Shown: positions 16,294 to 24,045, numbered from the stretch's first letter. The stretch is 48,103 bases of DNA from an uncultured Oscillospiraceae bacterium (GCA_947630785.1 CANRIW010000069.1:1-48103), one strand, 5' to 3'. Notes: generated from the sequence alone by a model not told the origin. Numbers and translations are program-made.

Positions 16294-16644
16294 TTACCCG
16301 ATCACCATAGAGTCGACGCAGACGTTCACGCCGCGCACCTCCACCCCGGTCAGGCGGTGGACGTTGTACTTGACCTCGCTCTGGATGGAGCGGCCCACCG
16401 TCACCAGATTCACCCCATTGTCCACGATGATGTGCAGCTCGATGGTGATGGACTGGTCGTCGTGATGGATGATTCGGACGCCCTTTGCCATGGACTCCTT
16501 GCGGAGCAGATGGACCAGGCCGTCGGTCTTGGAGCGGAAGGCCATACCCTTGACCCCGAAGCAGCTGGTGGCCACCGCGCCGGTCAGATTGGTGTACACG
16601 TCGTTGCAAAGCTTGATGCGGCCCTTCTCGGTTTGTATCTTCAT
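16294..16644 (-). CDS. Asp23/Gls24 family protein (YloU)
   Basis: A 116-residue cell-envelope-associated protein family member, the usual upstream partner of YloV. Recognised by the MKIQTEKGRIKLCNDVYTNL start, an ITIELHIIVDNGVNLVTVGR segment, and the closing VRGVNVCVDSMVIG. It has an AAGGAAGGAG ribosome site and a promoter upstream, and ends 33 bases before the DAK2 gene. Its function is not well defined; Gls24/Asp23 proteins gather near the membrane under alkaline or cell-wall stress in other Firmicutes. Confidence 0.9.
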   Translation of the reverse strand: MKIQTEKGRIKLCNDVYTNLTGAVATSCFGVKGMAFRSKTDGLVHLLRKESMAKGVRIIHHDDQSITIELHIIVDNGVNLVTVGRSIQSEVKYNVHRLTGVEVRGVNVCVDSMVIG

Positions 16645-16697
16645 GGAATCTCCTTCCTTTCCTGCAAATGGCTGGGGGATCGAACACAGTTTTTCCT

Positions 16698-16726
16698 ATT
16701 GTATTCTATTTTCGGAGAAATTACAA
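16698..16726 (-). promoter_or_regulatory. Promoter of the yloU-yloV operon
   Basis: TTGTAA (16726-16721), 17 bases, TACAAT (16703-16698) on the minus strand. Confidence 0.7.
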
Positions 16727-16807
16727 GTGTCATTTGCGCCTTTTGGGGGCGTTCGCCGCCCCGCTGGGGAATTTTTGGAGATTTGCCCGGAATTTTTCAA
16801 ATTCCCA

Positions 16808-16836
16808 TTGTAATTTTTCCATCAATCGTGTAAACT
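16808..16836 (+). promoter_or_regulatory. Promoter of two small membrane-protein genes
   Basis: TTGTAA (16808-16813), 17 bases, TAAACT (16831-16836), about 45 bases before the first start codon. Confidence 0.6.
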
Positions 16837-16882
16837 AAGAACCGTGACAACCGCCGCCCACTACATCGAGGAGGAATGCATT

Positions 16883-16984
16883 ATGAAAAAAACTGCTTTT
16901 ATCGTGAGCATCGCCGCCATGGTGGTGTCCATCGGCGCCTTGGTCTGCGCCATCGTGGCCCTGGTCTCCCGCCCGCGCGGCTGA
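16883..16984 (+). CDS. Small single-pass membrane protein (33 residues)
   Basis: A 33-residue protein, MKKTAFIVSIAAMVVSIGAL and then VCAIVALVSRPRG: one hydrophobic helix (residues about 5-28) with a basic residue at each end. The ribosome site GAGGAGGAA lies seven bases before the ATG. It is the first of two small membrane-protein genes under one promoter, ending 23 bases before the next. The residue pattern fits a transmembrane peptide with its N-terminus inside. No family is recognised. Confidence 0.7.
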   Translation: MKKTAFIVSIAAMVVSIGALVCAIVALVSRPRG

Positions 16985-17007
16985 TCTGCAAAGGAGGCAC
17001 ATCCATT

Positions 17008-17208
17008 ATGGAAAAAAATCACTGGCTGCTGAAGCTGATCGCCGCCGTCCTGCTGATCGGTGCCGCCGCCTGCGCCATCACCGTCTATTGGGAAAAGCTG
17101 GCCGACATGTTCTACACTCTCTACGACAAGATCGAGGAGCGCAAGGCCGAACGCGCCGCCGACGCCGAGTACGACGACTATGATGACAGCGCTCTGATAG
17201 ACGAGTGA
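17008..17208 (+). CDS. Small membrane protein with acidic C-terminus (66 residues)
   Basis: A 66-residue protein. A hydrophobic helix (about residues 7-27, LLKLIAAVLLIGAAACAITV) is followed by a charged helix KIEERKAERAADAEY and an acidic DDYDDSALIDE tail. ATG at 17008 is preceded by AAAGGAGG, and the upstream small gene ends 23 bases before it. The pair has one promoter and a strong terminator. Short proteins of this shape (helix plus charged tail) occur next to envelope genes in Clostridia, but I do not recognise a family. Function unknown. Confidence 0.75.
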   Translation: MEKNHWLLKLIAAVLLIGAAACAITVYWEKLADMFYTLYDKIEERKAERAADAEYDDYDDSALIDE

Positions 17209-17250
17209 TTCGTGAAAACCGCGGTCCGCTTCTTTGGCGTCCCGCCGCAA

Positions 17251-17288
17251 CAAAGGACTCCCCTGACCGCAGTCAGGGGAGTCCTTTG
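17251..17288. terminator. Convergent terminator, small membrane proteins / DUF1015
   Basis: CAAAGGACTCCCCTGAC pairs with GTCAGGGGAGTCCTTTG across a four-base loop. Confidence 0.8.
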
Positions 17289-17289
17289 C

Positions 17290-18576
17290 TTATCGTATCC
17301 TTCTGGCCTCCAGATAGAACCGCTTGTCGTGGGCCTCGCCCATGGAGAAGGTCTTGCGGGGCAGCACGCCGTCGTGGATGACGGCAGGGAACAGCCCCTC
17401 CTTGGCCATGGGGGGCAGCAGGAAGGCGATGTTGCCGGGCCGGGCGGCAAACTCCCGCGCCACGTCCTCGCCATGGATGTAATCCACCCGTCCGGGGCGC
17501 TCCGCCAGATAGTCGTCCAGGAAGTTCTGGAGGGCAGCCACCGGCAGTTGGGCCGCGCTTAAGGGAACGGTCACGGCCCCCTCCTCCCCTGCGGTCACGT
17601 AGGGGAGCACATGGCCTTCACCGGGATGGGCGCCGGACTGAGCGCCGGGATAGCAGGCCAGGAGAGCCCCCACCAGCTCCTTCCAATCCGTGTTGAACAC
17701 AACCCGGTGGATGGGCTCGAACTCCAGGGACTCGTCGTGGAGGTTCACCAGCTCGCACAGGGCGAACCGGGCGGGCAGGAGATCCCACCGCTCCGGGGGG
17801 ACCAGGCGCTTCTGCCGCTCATAGCACTCCTTGGCGGTGGCGAGGGAGTGGTTCCCGTCCCCCACCGCGAAGAGCATGACGGGCTGGCCCTGGGCGTGAT
17901 AGCGCGTCCCGAAGGCCTCCGGGTCGGCCAGGGCGGACAGGGCGGCGGCCACATGGGCCAGCTGCTCCTCCCCCAGCTTCCACCCGGCGATGTGTCCGCC
18001 CCGCTCCATCAGGTCGAAGTCGTAGAGCTTCTCCATCTTCCCCTTCTGGGCGGTGAGGGGCTCGATGACGGTGCGGTCCGGATCGTCGGTGAGCACCATG
18101 ACGTGGGGCAGCTCGATGGGGGCGTTCTTCCGCACCGCCACCCGGGGCGGGATACGGGAGAGCACCACCCCCTCGGTGGCCCGGACGGCGGCCCCGGAGC
18201 CGGGCTCGTAGTCGTACTGCTCCAGGTCCACCATGCCCATCAGCCCCCGGCGGACTTTTCCGCTGTCCAGAATCCGCTCCACGTAGATCATGGCGGCGGG
18301 CAGCTCCCGGAATACCCCGTCCCGCAGATACCGGCTCATGGTGTTGTTGATGTCCATGATGTCGGTCTCCACATGGGGGCCGTCCAGACTGCTCTCGGGC
18401 AGGATCAGCCGCAGGGCGGAGGGGGCGCGGCCCACCCGCTCCTCCACTCTCTGCCAGTACTCCGGCTGGGAGGTGTACTGGTCGCAGGCCACCACGCTCC
18501 ACAGGGACAGGTCGCAGTCCTTTGGGAGCAAAATATCGGCGGGTCGGAAGGGCAGATTTTCAAACGGTTCTGCCAT
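17290..18576 (-). CDS. DUF1015 family protein
   Basis: A 428-residue protein of a widespread uncharacterised family. Visible hallmarks are WSVVACDQYTSQPEYWQRVE near the start, a DLEQYDYEPGSGA segment and GDGNHSLATAK in the middle, and a glycine-poor C-terminal third. It follows thrH by 32 bases in a four-gene series with an Lrp regulator and an aminotransferase. DUF1015 genes often sit beside serine/phosphoserine metabolism genes (SerA, SerC), which fits a link to ThrH. The biochemical role remains unknown. ATG at 18576 has GAGGAGG upstream. Confidence 0.85.
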   Translation of the reverse strand: MAEPFENLPFRPADILLPKDCDLSLWSVVACDQYTSQPEYWQRVEERVGRAPSALRLILPESSLDGPHVETDIMDINNTMSRYLRDGVFRELPAAMIYVERILDSGKVRRGLMGMVDLEQYDYEPGSGAAVRATEGVVLSRIPPRVAVRKNAPIELPHVMVLTDDPDRTVIEPLTAQKGKMEKLYDFDLMERGGHIAGWKLGEEQLAHVAAALSALADPEAFGTRYHAQGQPVMLFAVGDGNHSLATAKECYERQKRLVPPERWDLLPARFALCELVNLHDESLEFEPIHRVVFNTDWKELVGALLACYPGAQSGAHPGEGHVLPYVTAGEEGAVTVPLSAAQLPVAALQNFLDDYLAERPGRVDYIHGEDVAREFAARPGNIAFLLPPMAKEGLFPAVIHDGVLPRKTFSMGEAHDKRFYLEARRIR

Positions 18577-18608
18577 GATGACTCCTCCTCAAAAAACGGG
18601 CAAACGTG

Positions 18609-19208
18609 TCACAGGGCGGCCTTGATGGCGGCCAGCAGATCGGGGAACTCCTCGTAGGCGGGCAGCTCCGGGTGGGCGGCCTTGATGGCGTCGGTGGACT
18701 TGAACAGGAAGCCCGCCTTGCTGGCCTGGATCATGGCCAGATCGTTGAAGCTGTCCCCGGCGGCGATGGTCTCGAACCCGCAGGACTGGAGGGCCCGCAC
18801 GGTGGTGAGCTTGGACTTCTCGCACCGCATCTGATAGCCGGTGATCTCGCCGTTCTCCCCCACCTTCAGGGTGTTGCAGTAGATGGAGGGCCAGTTCAGC
18901 TTCTCCATCAGGGGCTTGGCAAACTGCTCGAAGGTGTCGCTGAGGATGACCACCTGGGTGATGGTCCGCAGCTCGTCCAGGAACTCCTTCGCCCCGGGCA
19001 TAGGGTCGATCTTCGCGATGGTGGCCTGGATCTCCTTCAGGCCAAGGCCGTGCTCCTTCAGGATGGCCAGGCGGTATTTCATCAGCTTGTCGTAGTCGGG
19101 CTCGTCCCTTGTGGTGCGGCGCAGTTCGGGGATGCCGCTGGCCTCCGCGAAGGCGATCCAGATCTCAGGCACCAGGACGCCCTCCATATCCAGACAGACG
19201 ATATTCAT
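18609..19208 (-). CDS. thrH: Bifunctional phosphoserine phosphatase/homoserine phosphotransferase
   Basis: A 199-residue HAD-superfamily enzyme that dephosphorylates phosphoserine and can transfer the phosphate to homoserine. The opening VCLDMEGVLVPEIWIAFAEA (nucleophile D7, first motif DxExxL/V) is nearly diagnostic of ThrH. Motif II is VVILSDTF, and motif III/IV is AAGDSFNDLAMIQ. Length matches the family (about 200). It overlaps nothing; the aminotransferase precedes it by 13 bases. Together with the DUF1015 and aminotransferase genes, a serine/threonine metabolic operon is likely. Confidence 0.93.
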   Translation of the reverse strand: MNIVCLDMEGVLVPEIWIAFAEASGIPELRRTTRDEPDYDKLMKYRLAILKEHGLGLKEIQATIAKIDPMPGAKEFLDELRTITQVVILSDTFEQFAKPLMEKLNWPSIYCNTLKVGENGEITGYQMRCEKSKLTTVRALQSCGFETIAAGDSFNDLAMIQASKAGFLFKSTDAIKAAHPELPAYEEFPDLLAAIKAAL

Positions 19209-19221
19209 GGGTAAATCTCCT

Positions 19222-20388
19222 TTATTTTAAGGTTTTCAGGAACCGTTCCAGCCGTCTCAATGCCTCGTCCAGGTCCTTCATGGAGGCGGCGTAGCAGGCC
19301 CGGACGAAGCCCTCCCCGCCGGGACCGAAAGCGGAGCCGGGGATGACCGCCACCTTCTCGGCCTCCAGGAAGCGGTCGCAGAACTCCACCGAGGTGAGCC
19401 CGGTGGACTTGATACAGGGGAAGGTGTAGAAAGCCCCCCTGGGCTCGAAGCAGTCCAGCCCCAGGGAGCGGAAGCCGTCCACCAGAAAACGGCGGCGGCC
19501 GTCGTACTCGTCCCGCATGGCCTCGATGTCCCCGTCCCCGTTGTTCATGGCCTCGATGGCGGCGTACTGGCTGGTGGTGGGGGCGGACATGATGCCGTAC
19601 TGGTGGAGCTTGGTCATGGCGCCGACCAGCTCCTTCGGCCCGCACACATAGCCCAGCCGCCAGCCGGTCATGGAGTAGGCCTTGGAGAAGCCGTTGACCA
19701 CCACGGTGCGCTCGTACATATCCGGGATGGAGGCGATGGACACGTGCCGCTGGCCGTAGGTCAGCTCGGCGTAGATCTCGTCGGAGATCACCAGGATGTC
19801 GGTGCCCCGCAACACCTCCGCGATGGCCTCCAGAGCCTCCCTGCCCATGATGCCGCCGGTGGGGTTGCAGGGATAGGGCAGCACCAGCGCCTTGGTCCTG
19901 GGGGTGATGGCGGCTTTCAGCTCCTCCGCGGTGAGGCGGAACTCGTTCTCCGCCTTTGTCTCCACGTAGACGGGAACCCCGTGGTACATGGAGGTCAGCG
20001 GCCCGTAGCACACGAAGGAGGGGGTGGGGATGATGACCTCGTCACCCGGCTCGATGACGCAGCGGAGGGTCAGGTCCAGCCCCTCGCTGCCTCCCACGGT
20101 GAGCAGGACCTGGCCGATGGGGGCGTACTCCAGGCCGAACCGCCGACGCATATAGGCAGAAATCGAGCGCCGCAGATCGGACAGGCCGGCGTTGGGGGTG
20201 TACTTGGTGAAGCCCTTCTCCAGGGAGTAGATGCCCGCGTCCCGGATGTGCCAGGGGGTCTGGAAATCCGGCTCGCCGATCCCCAGGGAGATGCCCCCCT
20301 CCATGCCCTGGAGCAGGTCGAAATACTTGCGGATGCCGGAGGGTGGGATGGCCTTTACCCGGCCGCACAAAAGCGCGTCGTAATTCAT
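19222..20388 (-). CDS. PLP-dependent class I/II aminotransferase
   Basis: A 388-residue fold-type I aminotransferase. The PLP lysine is in the GFSKAYSMTGWRLGY motif (about residue 230). The NPTGG loop (about 168-172), the VISDEIYAELTYG strand (about 197-209, with the cofactor-binding D and Y), and the C-terminal substrate Arg region (GEGFVRACYA) are present. It resembles the PatA/AspC-like Ib group; the amino acid used cannot be read off. The ATG overlaps the stop of the Lrp gene by four bases (ATGA), so the two are translationally coupled, and the regulator likely controls the operon. Confidence 0.9.
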   Translation of the reverse strand: MNYDALLCGRVKAIPPSGIRKYFDLLQGMEGGISLGIGEPDFQTPWHIRDAGIYSLEKGFTKYTPNAGLSDLRRSISAYMRRRFGLEYAPIGQVLLTVGGSEGLDLTLRCVIEPGDEVIIPTPSFVCYGPLTSMYHGVPVYVETKAENEFRLTAEELKAAITPRTKALVLPYPCNPTGGIMGREALEAIAEVLRGTDILVISDEIYAELTYGQRHVSIASIPDMYERTVVVNGFSKAYSMTGWRLGYVCGPKELVGAMTKLHQYGIMSAPTTSQYAAIEAMNNGDGDIEAMRDEYDGRRRFLVDGFRSLGLDCFEPRGAFYTFPCIKSTGLTSVEFCDRFLEAEKVAVIPGSAFGPGGEGFVRACYAASMKDLDEALRRLERFLKTLK

Positions 20389-20864
20389 TCCAGGACAAAC
20401 CTCTCCTCCTGCTCCTCCCGAACGGGGAAGATCAGGTGTTTCTCTTTGTATTTCTTCAAAATGAAGTGGGTGGCGGTGCTGGTGACCCCCTCCAAAGTGG
20501 ACAGCTTCTGGCTGACAAAGGTGGCGACCTCCTTCAGGGTCCGCCCGGAGATGATGACGGTGAGGTCGAAGGCCCCGCTCATCAGGTACACCGACTCCAC
20601 CTCGTCGTACTGGTAGATGCGCTCCGCCACCCGGTCAAAGCCGTTGCCCCGCTGGGGGGTCACCTGCACCTCGATGAGGGCGGTGACCGACTCCCTCTGG
20701 GTGCGGTCCCAGTCCACGATGGCCTTGTATCCCAGGATGATCTGATCCTTCTCGTATTGGGCGACAGCGGCCCTGGTCTCCTCCTCGCTCATGCCGGCCA
20801 GGGCGGCCAGCTGGGCGGTAGACAGGGTGGCGTCGTCCTCCAAAAGCTGAAGCAGCTGTTTCAT
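20385..20864 (-). CDS. Lrp/AsnC family transcriptional regulator
   Basis: A 159-residue regulator. A winged helix-turn-helix is at the N-terminus (MKQLLQLLEDDATLSTAQLA, ALAGMSEEETRAAVAQYEKD) and the RAM ligand-binding domain is at about 60-140, with QYDEVESVYLMSGAFDLTVI. Start 20864 is chosen because CGTGGGAGGAAG is just upstream; the longer reading from 20927 has no ribosome site. It heads a coupled operon with an aminotransferase, ThrH and DUF1015. An Lrp protein beside an aminotransferase probably responds to its amino acid. Confidence 0.9.
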   Translation of the reverse strand: MKQLLQLLEDDATLSTAQLAALAGMSEEETRAAVAQYEKDQIILGYKAIVDWDRTQRESVTALIEVQVTPQRGNGFDRVAERIYQYDEVESVYLMSGAFDLTVIISGRTLKEVATFVSQKLSTLEGVTSTATHFILKKYKEKHLIFPVREEQEERFVLE

Positions 20865-20929
20865 ATGGCTTCCTCCCACGCCCCGGCAGGCAAAATCATC
20901 GCTGCCGGAGCTGAAATTCTTAATCATAT

Positions 20930-20958
20930 ATTATACAGAAATGCCGGCAAAATAGCAA
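20930..20958 (-). promoter_or_regulatory. Promoter of the lrp-aminotransferase-thrH operon
   Basis: TTGCTA (20958-20953), 17 bases, TATAAT (20935-20930) on the minus strand. Confidence 0.7.
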
Positions 20959-21042
20959 CCCCATTTTCGCCCGGTTTATGGGCCGGATAATCCCCGCCCC
21001 GCGGGGCATACTGTCCCCGACTACGCGAAGGGCGGTACCGAC

Positions 21043-21789
21043 ATGGGCAAGCGGATACGACAGGCAAAATTCTACATTCTGGCCACGGCGCTGCTGCTCC
21101 TGGCGGAACAGCCGGTCCTGTGGGCCCTGTACCGCCCGGCGGCGACGGCGACCGCCAGCGCTCCTCTGCCCGCCGGTCCCTTTGTGGCCCTCACCTTTGA
21201 CGACGGCCCCAAGGCCGAGACCACCGCCCGCCTGCTGGACGGCCTGTCCCAACGGGGGGTCCGCTGCACCTTTTTCGTGCTGGGCGTCCAGCTGGAGGGC
21301 AACGAGGACCTGCTCCGCCGCATGGCGAACGCCGGCCACCAGATCGGCCTGCACACCGCCCACCACAAGGCACTGGCCGGCCTGGGCCCCGCCGACTTCT
21401 CCGCCGAGGTGGACCAGCTCCGCTTTGCCCTCACCGCCCTGCTGGGCCCGGAGGATTATATGCTCCGGCCCCCCTACGGCATGATCAGCCGCGCCGTGGA
21501 GGACCGCGCCGCCGCCCCCATCGTCCTGTGGTCGGTGGACCCGGAGGACTGGTCGGACCACGACGCCGCCCGCATCGCCGCCCACATCATCGACAACGCC
21601 CAGGATGGCGACATCATCCTGCTCCACGACATCTACGACGCCAGCGTAGACGCCGCCCTGGAGGCGGTGGACGCCCTCATGGCAAAGGGCTATACCTTCG
21701 TCACCGTGGAGGAGCTGTTCGCCATCCGGGGCGTAACGCCGGAGAACGGGAAGGTCTACCGCAGACTGCCGCCCGAAAACCAAAGTTGA
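21043..21789 (+). CDS. Polysaccharide deacetylase (NodB/CE4 family)
   Basis: A 248-residue exported or membrane-anchored enzyme. After an N-terminal hydrophobic segment (about residues 10-28) come the NodB motifs: TFDDGP (about 51), HTAHHKAL (HxxxH type, about 107), RPPYG (about 146), and DIILLHD (about 193-199). CE4 enzymes remove N-acetyl groups from peptidoglycan or chitin-like sugars with a metal held by the Asp-His-His set. No neighbour explains the substrate. The start has only a weak GAAGGGCGG upstream. The stop codon overlaps the -35 box of the next promoter. Confidence 0.9.
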   Translation: MGKRIRQAKFYILATALLLLAEQPVLWALYRPAATATASAPLPAGPFVALTFDDGPKAETTARLLDGLSQRGVRCTFFVLGVQLEGNEDLLRRMANAGHQIGLHTAHHKALAGLGPADFSAEVDQLRFALTALLGPEDYMLRPPYGMISRAVEDRAAAPIVLWSVDPEDWSDHDAARIAAHIIDNAQDGDIILLHDIYDASVDAALEAVDALMAKGYTFVTVEELFAIRGVTPENGKVYRRLPPENQS

Positions 21790-21814
21790 CAAAACAATGC
21801 GCGCCGTCTATAAT
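21786..21814 (+). promoter_or_regulatory. Consensus promoter in front of a broken gene
   Basis: TTGACA (21786-21791), 17 bases, TATAAT (21809-21814). A perfect ribosome site and an ATG follow, but the open frame ends after 25 codons. The -35 overlaps the deacetylase stop. Confidence 0.8.
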
Positions 21815-21847
21815 CAGGCAAAAGCCCATAGAAAGGAGTAAATAATA

Positions 21848-21925
21848 ATGGATCCGGACTTTCAATTATCCGTTTTAGCGCCTGGGTGCGGGGTCATTTT
21901 TCAATCTTTTCTCCGTTCACGATGA
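21848..21925 (+). pseudogene. 25-codon ORF behind a strong promoter, probable truncated gene
   Basis: GAAAGGAG lies 10 bases before ATG 21848; the reading frame MDPDFQLSVLAPGCGVIFQS ends at a TGA (21923-21925) inside the convergent YciI-family gene. A consensus promoter and ribosome site leading into a frame this short suggest that the original gene was lost by rearrangement, with the YciI gene now standing in its place. A genuine 25-residue peptide is an alternative. Confidence 0.45.
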
Positions 21926-22190
21926 CCACGTTCATGGCCTCCACATCGACCTTGTCCCAGACGTGCTCTAAAATATACGGCTCGGAGTCCAGATACTTGT
22001 CCAACCCGGCGCGGCTTTCGAAGTCCATGATCAGAACCGAGCCTTTCATCCTCCCGTCGCCGTCCAGCAGCCCGCCGGCGCAGACGACCTTGCCGTTCAC
22101 CCGGCTCAGATTCTCCAGGTGGCGGCCCCGGACCGCCAGCCGCTTGTCCAGCATATTTTCGCCGTCATAGGCTGTGATGATAAATTGCAT
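21894..22190 (-). CDS. YciI-like protein
   Basis: A 98-residue protein of the YCII ferredoxin-fold family. It has the MQFIITAYDGENMLDKRLAV start, a RGRHLENLSRVNGKV strand-helix, AGGLLDGDGRMKGSVLIMDF in the middle, and a YILEHVWDKVDVEAMNVVIV end. These proteins are small dimeric enzymes or binding proteins with a His-Asp active site; their reactions are mostly unknown. A TAGGAGGAG site precedes the ATG at 22190. It is in line with the TfoX gene 57 bases upstream. Confidence 0.85.
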   Translation of the reverse strand: MQFIITAYDGENMLDKRLAVRGRHLENLSRVNGKVVCAGGLLDGDGRMKGSVLIMDFESRAGLDKYLDSEPYILEHVWDKVDVEAMNVVIVNGEKIEK

Positions 22191-22247
22191 GATGCTCCTC
22201 CTACGATATTCGTCTCGCTTCTACGGCAAGTCAGATGGAAACTTGCG

Positions 22248-22568
22248 CTATTTATTCTTGCGAAGTTTTGGGACGGGTAATTCGTCATATATGGCTTCAA
22301 ACAAACCGGTCAAATACTCGCCATTATCAACTTCATCGACCAGCAGCATTTCGCTTGCCCCTTCATACGGTAATTCATAAGAAGCCGTTGGCATATAGGC
22401 GAGCGCTGATTTTACCGGCTTTACAAGCAGTCTGTCATCATAGATCCCACCGACGATTTTTCCTTTGTAATATATGATGTATTCGCCCATCATTGCTCTG
22501 TATGTAATGCCTTCCAGCCCCGATAACTGCCCCAAAATGAACTCCAAATACTCTTTGCTCGAAGCCAT
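22248..22568 (-). CDS. TfoX N-terminal domain family protein
   Basis: A 106-residue protein resembling the TfoX/Sxy N-terminal domain. It has MASSKEYLEFILGQLSGLEG, then ITYRAMMGEYIIYYKGKIVG, and a GASEMLLVDEVDN region. In Haemophilus, Sxy is a competence activator; single-domain relatives in Clostridia have no settled function. GGAGGG precedes the ATG at 22568. It lies between the YciI gene and a membrane-protein gene on the same strand. Confidence 0.85.
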   Translation of the reverse strand: MASSKEYLEFILGQLSGLEGITYRAMMGEYIIYYKGKIVGGIYDDRLLVKPVKSALAYMPTASYELPYEGASEMLLVDEVDNGEYLTGLFEAIYDELPVPKLRKNK

Positions 22569-22625
22569 ATTCTTCCCTCCAAAACTTCCAAGTTATCGCC
22601 TTGCGTAAAGCGGGAAACGGCGCTT

Positions 22626-23237
22626 TTATCTCCCTGCACGGGCGATCAGGGCGGCCAGTACCGCCATGAAAGCGCCCGCCAAAAGCAGCGGGATCATCCC
22701 GTCCGCATATCCCGCCCGGTCATCAAGGCCGTAATACAACACATAGCAGACCATGCTCACCAAGGCCACGATGACCGCCGCCGCAAACAGGATGACCGCC
22801 CCATTCCCGGAGACGATCCTCAGACCATAGAGGGCGTTGACCTCCAGGAACACCAATACCGCCCAGCCGACGATCAGGAAAAGCTCGGTGGTGACCTGGC
22901 GGTGGAAGGCAAAGCAGGTCACGGCGAGCAGCACTATATAGGAGACCACGCCGGCCAGGAGGACGGTCCCGGTTGAAAAAAAGCTGTCCACCCCATTTGC
23001 CGCCCCAGTCCCCCGGGCGATCAGGACCACCGCGGCGCAGCCAAGAAGGAACGCCGGGATCAGCAGCCAGCCGGACCGCATTCCTTTCACTGCGCCAGTT
23101 GGTTTGAACGCTAACGCCCACCAGAGCAGATAAAAGACACAGCAGCCCACCAGCAGGACGTCGCCCCAGAACAGGCCGCCCATTTCATGGATCGCCCCGC
23201 CCGCCGTTCCGCGAAGCGTCTCCAACAAAAAGTCCAT
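22626..23237 (-). CDS. Multi-pass membrane protein of unknown family
   Basis: A 203-residue protein with about six transmembrane segments (about residues 22-41, 52-72, 84-105, 112-131, 139-160 and 178-199) and few charges. The reading MDFLLETLRGTAGGAIHEMG is preceded by a GAGGAG site; the start at 23237 is preferred to the more upstream 23396, which would overlap bcp. It follows bcp by eight bases, so the two are likely co-transcribed. I do not recognise the family. Confidence 0.7.
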   Translation of the reverse strand: MDFLLETLRGTAGGAIHEMGGLFWGDVLLVGCCVFYLLWWALAFKPTGAVKGMRSGWLLIPAFLLGCAAVVLIARGTGAANGVDSFFSTGTVLLAGVVSYIVLLAVTCFAFHRQVTTELFLIVGWAVLVFLEVNALYGLRIVSGNGAVILFAAAVIVALVSMVCYVLYYGLDDRAGYADGMIPLLLAGAFMAVLAALIARAGR

Positions 23238-23245
23238 AGATACTG

Positions 23246-23704
23246 TCAGCTCCTCAGATACTCTAAAATCTCCGCCGCGTTGGTGTCCGGCTTCACCTTG
23301 GGCATCACCTTCTCGATGACCCCGTCCGGGCCGATGACAAAGGTGGAGCGCACCACGCCCATGCTGACCTTGCCGTAGTTCTTTTTCTCCTGCCAAACCC
23401 CGTAGGCCTCGATGGCCTGACGCTCCGGGTCGGAGAGCAGGACAAAGGGCAGACCGTACTTTTCCGCGAACTTCTGGTGGGAGGCCACGGAGTCCTTGCT
23501 GACGCCGATGACCACCGCGTCCAGCGACTTGAACGCCTCATACGCACCGGCAAAGGCGCAGGCCTGACGGGTGCAGCCGGGGGTGTTGTCCTTGGGGTAG
23601 AAATAGAGCACCACCCGCTTGCCCGCGAAATCGTGGAGGGACACGGGGTTGCCGTCCTTGTCGTTCAGGGTGAAATCCGGGGCTTTTGTTCCAGCTTCCA
23701 GCAT
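23246..23704 (-). CDS. bcp: Thioredoxin-dependent thiol peroxidase (Bcp/PrxQ)
   Basis: A 152-residue peroxiredoxin that reduces peroxides with thioredoxin. The DNTPGCTRQACAFAGAY segment holds the peroxidatic Cys (TPGCT) and the resolving Cys five residues on, the atypical PrxQ layout. A VKPDTNAAEILEYLRS end is typical. ATG at 23704 has AAAGGAGA upstream; the longer frame from 23743 adds an unlikely extension. It is followed eight bases on by a membrane protein gene. Oxidative-stress defence fits an anaerobe. Confidence 0.95.
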   Translation of the reverse strand: MLEAGTKAPDFTLNDKDGNPVSLHDFAGKRVVLYFYPKDNTPGCTRQACAFAGAYEAFKSLDAVVIGVSKDSVASHQKFAEKYGLPFVLLSDPERQAIEAYGVWQEKKNYGKVSMGVVRSTFVIGPDGVIEKVMPKVKPDTNAAEILEYLRS

Positions 23705-23739
23705 ATTGATCGTCTCCTTTGTTAAACTGTCGGCTGATG

Positions 23740-24045
23740 TCACGGTTTATCAGCCCGCCTCATTTCAGCTTCCACGGCCTCCGCTGAAAAAACTCTGCCC
23801 GCCTTTGCGTCGGCCATACCTTTTTCAATCTCTTCATCAAACTGTTCTTTTGTAAGCAAACCATACGCGAGAGGGGCCCTTTGTGGCAATTTTATCTCAA
23901 AGGGGATACCGCGCTGCAAAACGACTTGACGGAGAAACATACCGACCGCGTTGGACATTGGGATGCCCAGCTGGTCAAGCACCTGTTCCGCCTGTTCCTT
24001 GATTTCTGGCTCTACCCGCGCAAATACGTTTGATGTTCTCGCCAT
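23740..24045 (-). CDS. Orphan RelB/DinJ-family antitoxin
   Basis: A 101-residue protein whose ribbon-helix-helix-like N-terminus is MARTSNVFARVEPEIKEQAE, followed by QLGIPMSNAVGMFLRQVV, the signature of RelB/DinJ antitoxins. A C-terminal toxin-binding arm (about 60-101) follows. The ATG at 24045 has AGGAGG upstream; a longer reading from 24063 would place the start inside that site. No RelE/YafQ toxin gene is adjacent: bcp lies 35 bases downstream and the AIPR module is divergent. It may be a solitary regulator, a remnant, or part of a split pair. Confidence 0.85.
   Translation of the reverse strand: MARTSNVFARVEPEIKEQAEQVLDQLGIPMSNAVGMFLRQVVLQRGIPFEIKLPQRAPLAYGLLTKEQFDEEIEKGMADAKAGRVFSAEAVEAEMRRADKP

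Noticed and set aside
23704-24045. A toxin gene beside the RelB-like antitoxin
   Set aside because: The only neighbours are bcp and the divergent AIPR module; no RelE/YafQ-type frame was found in any reading.
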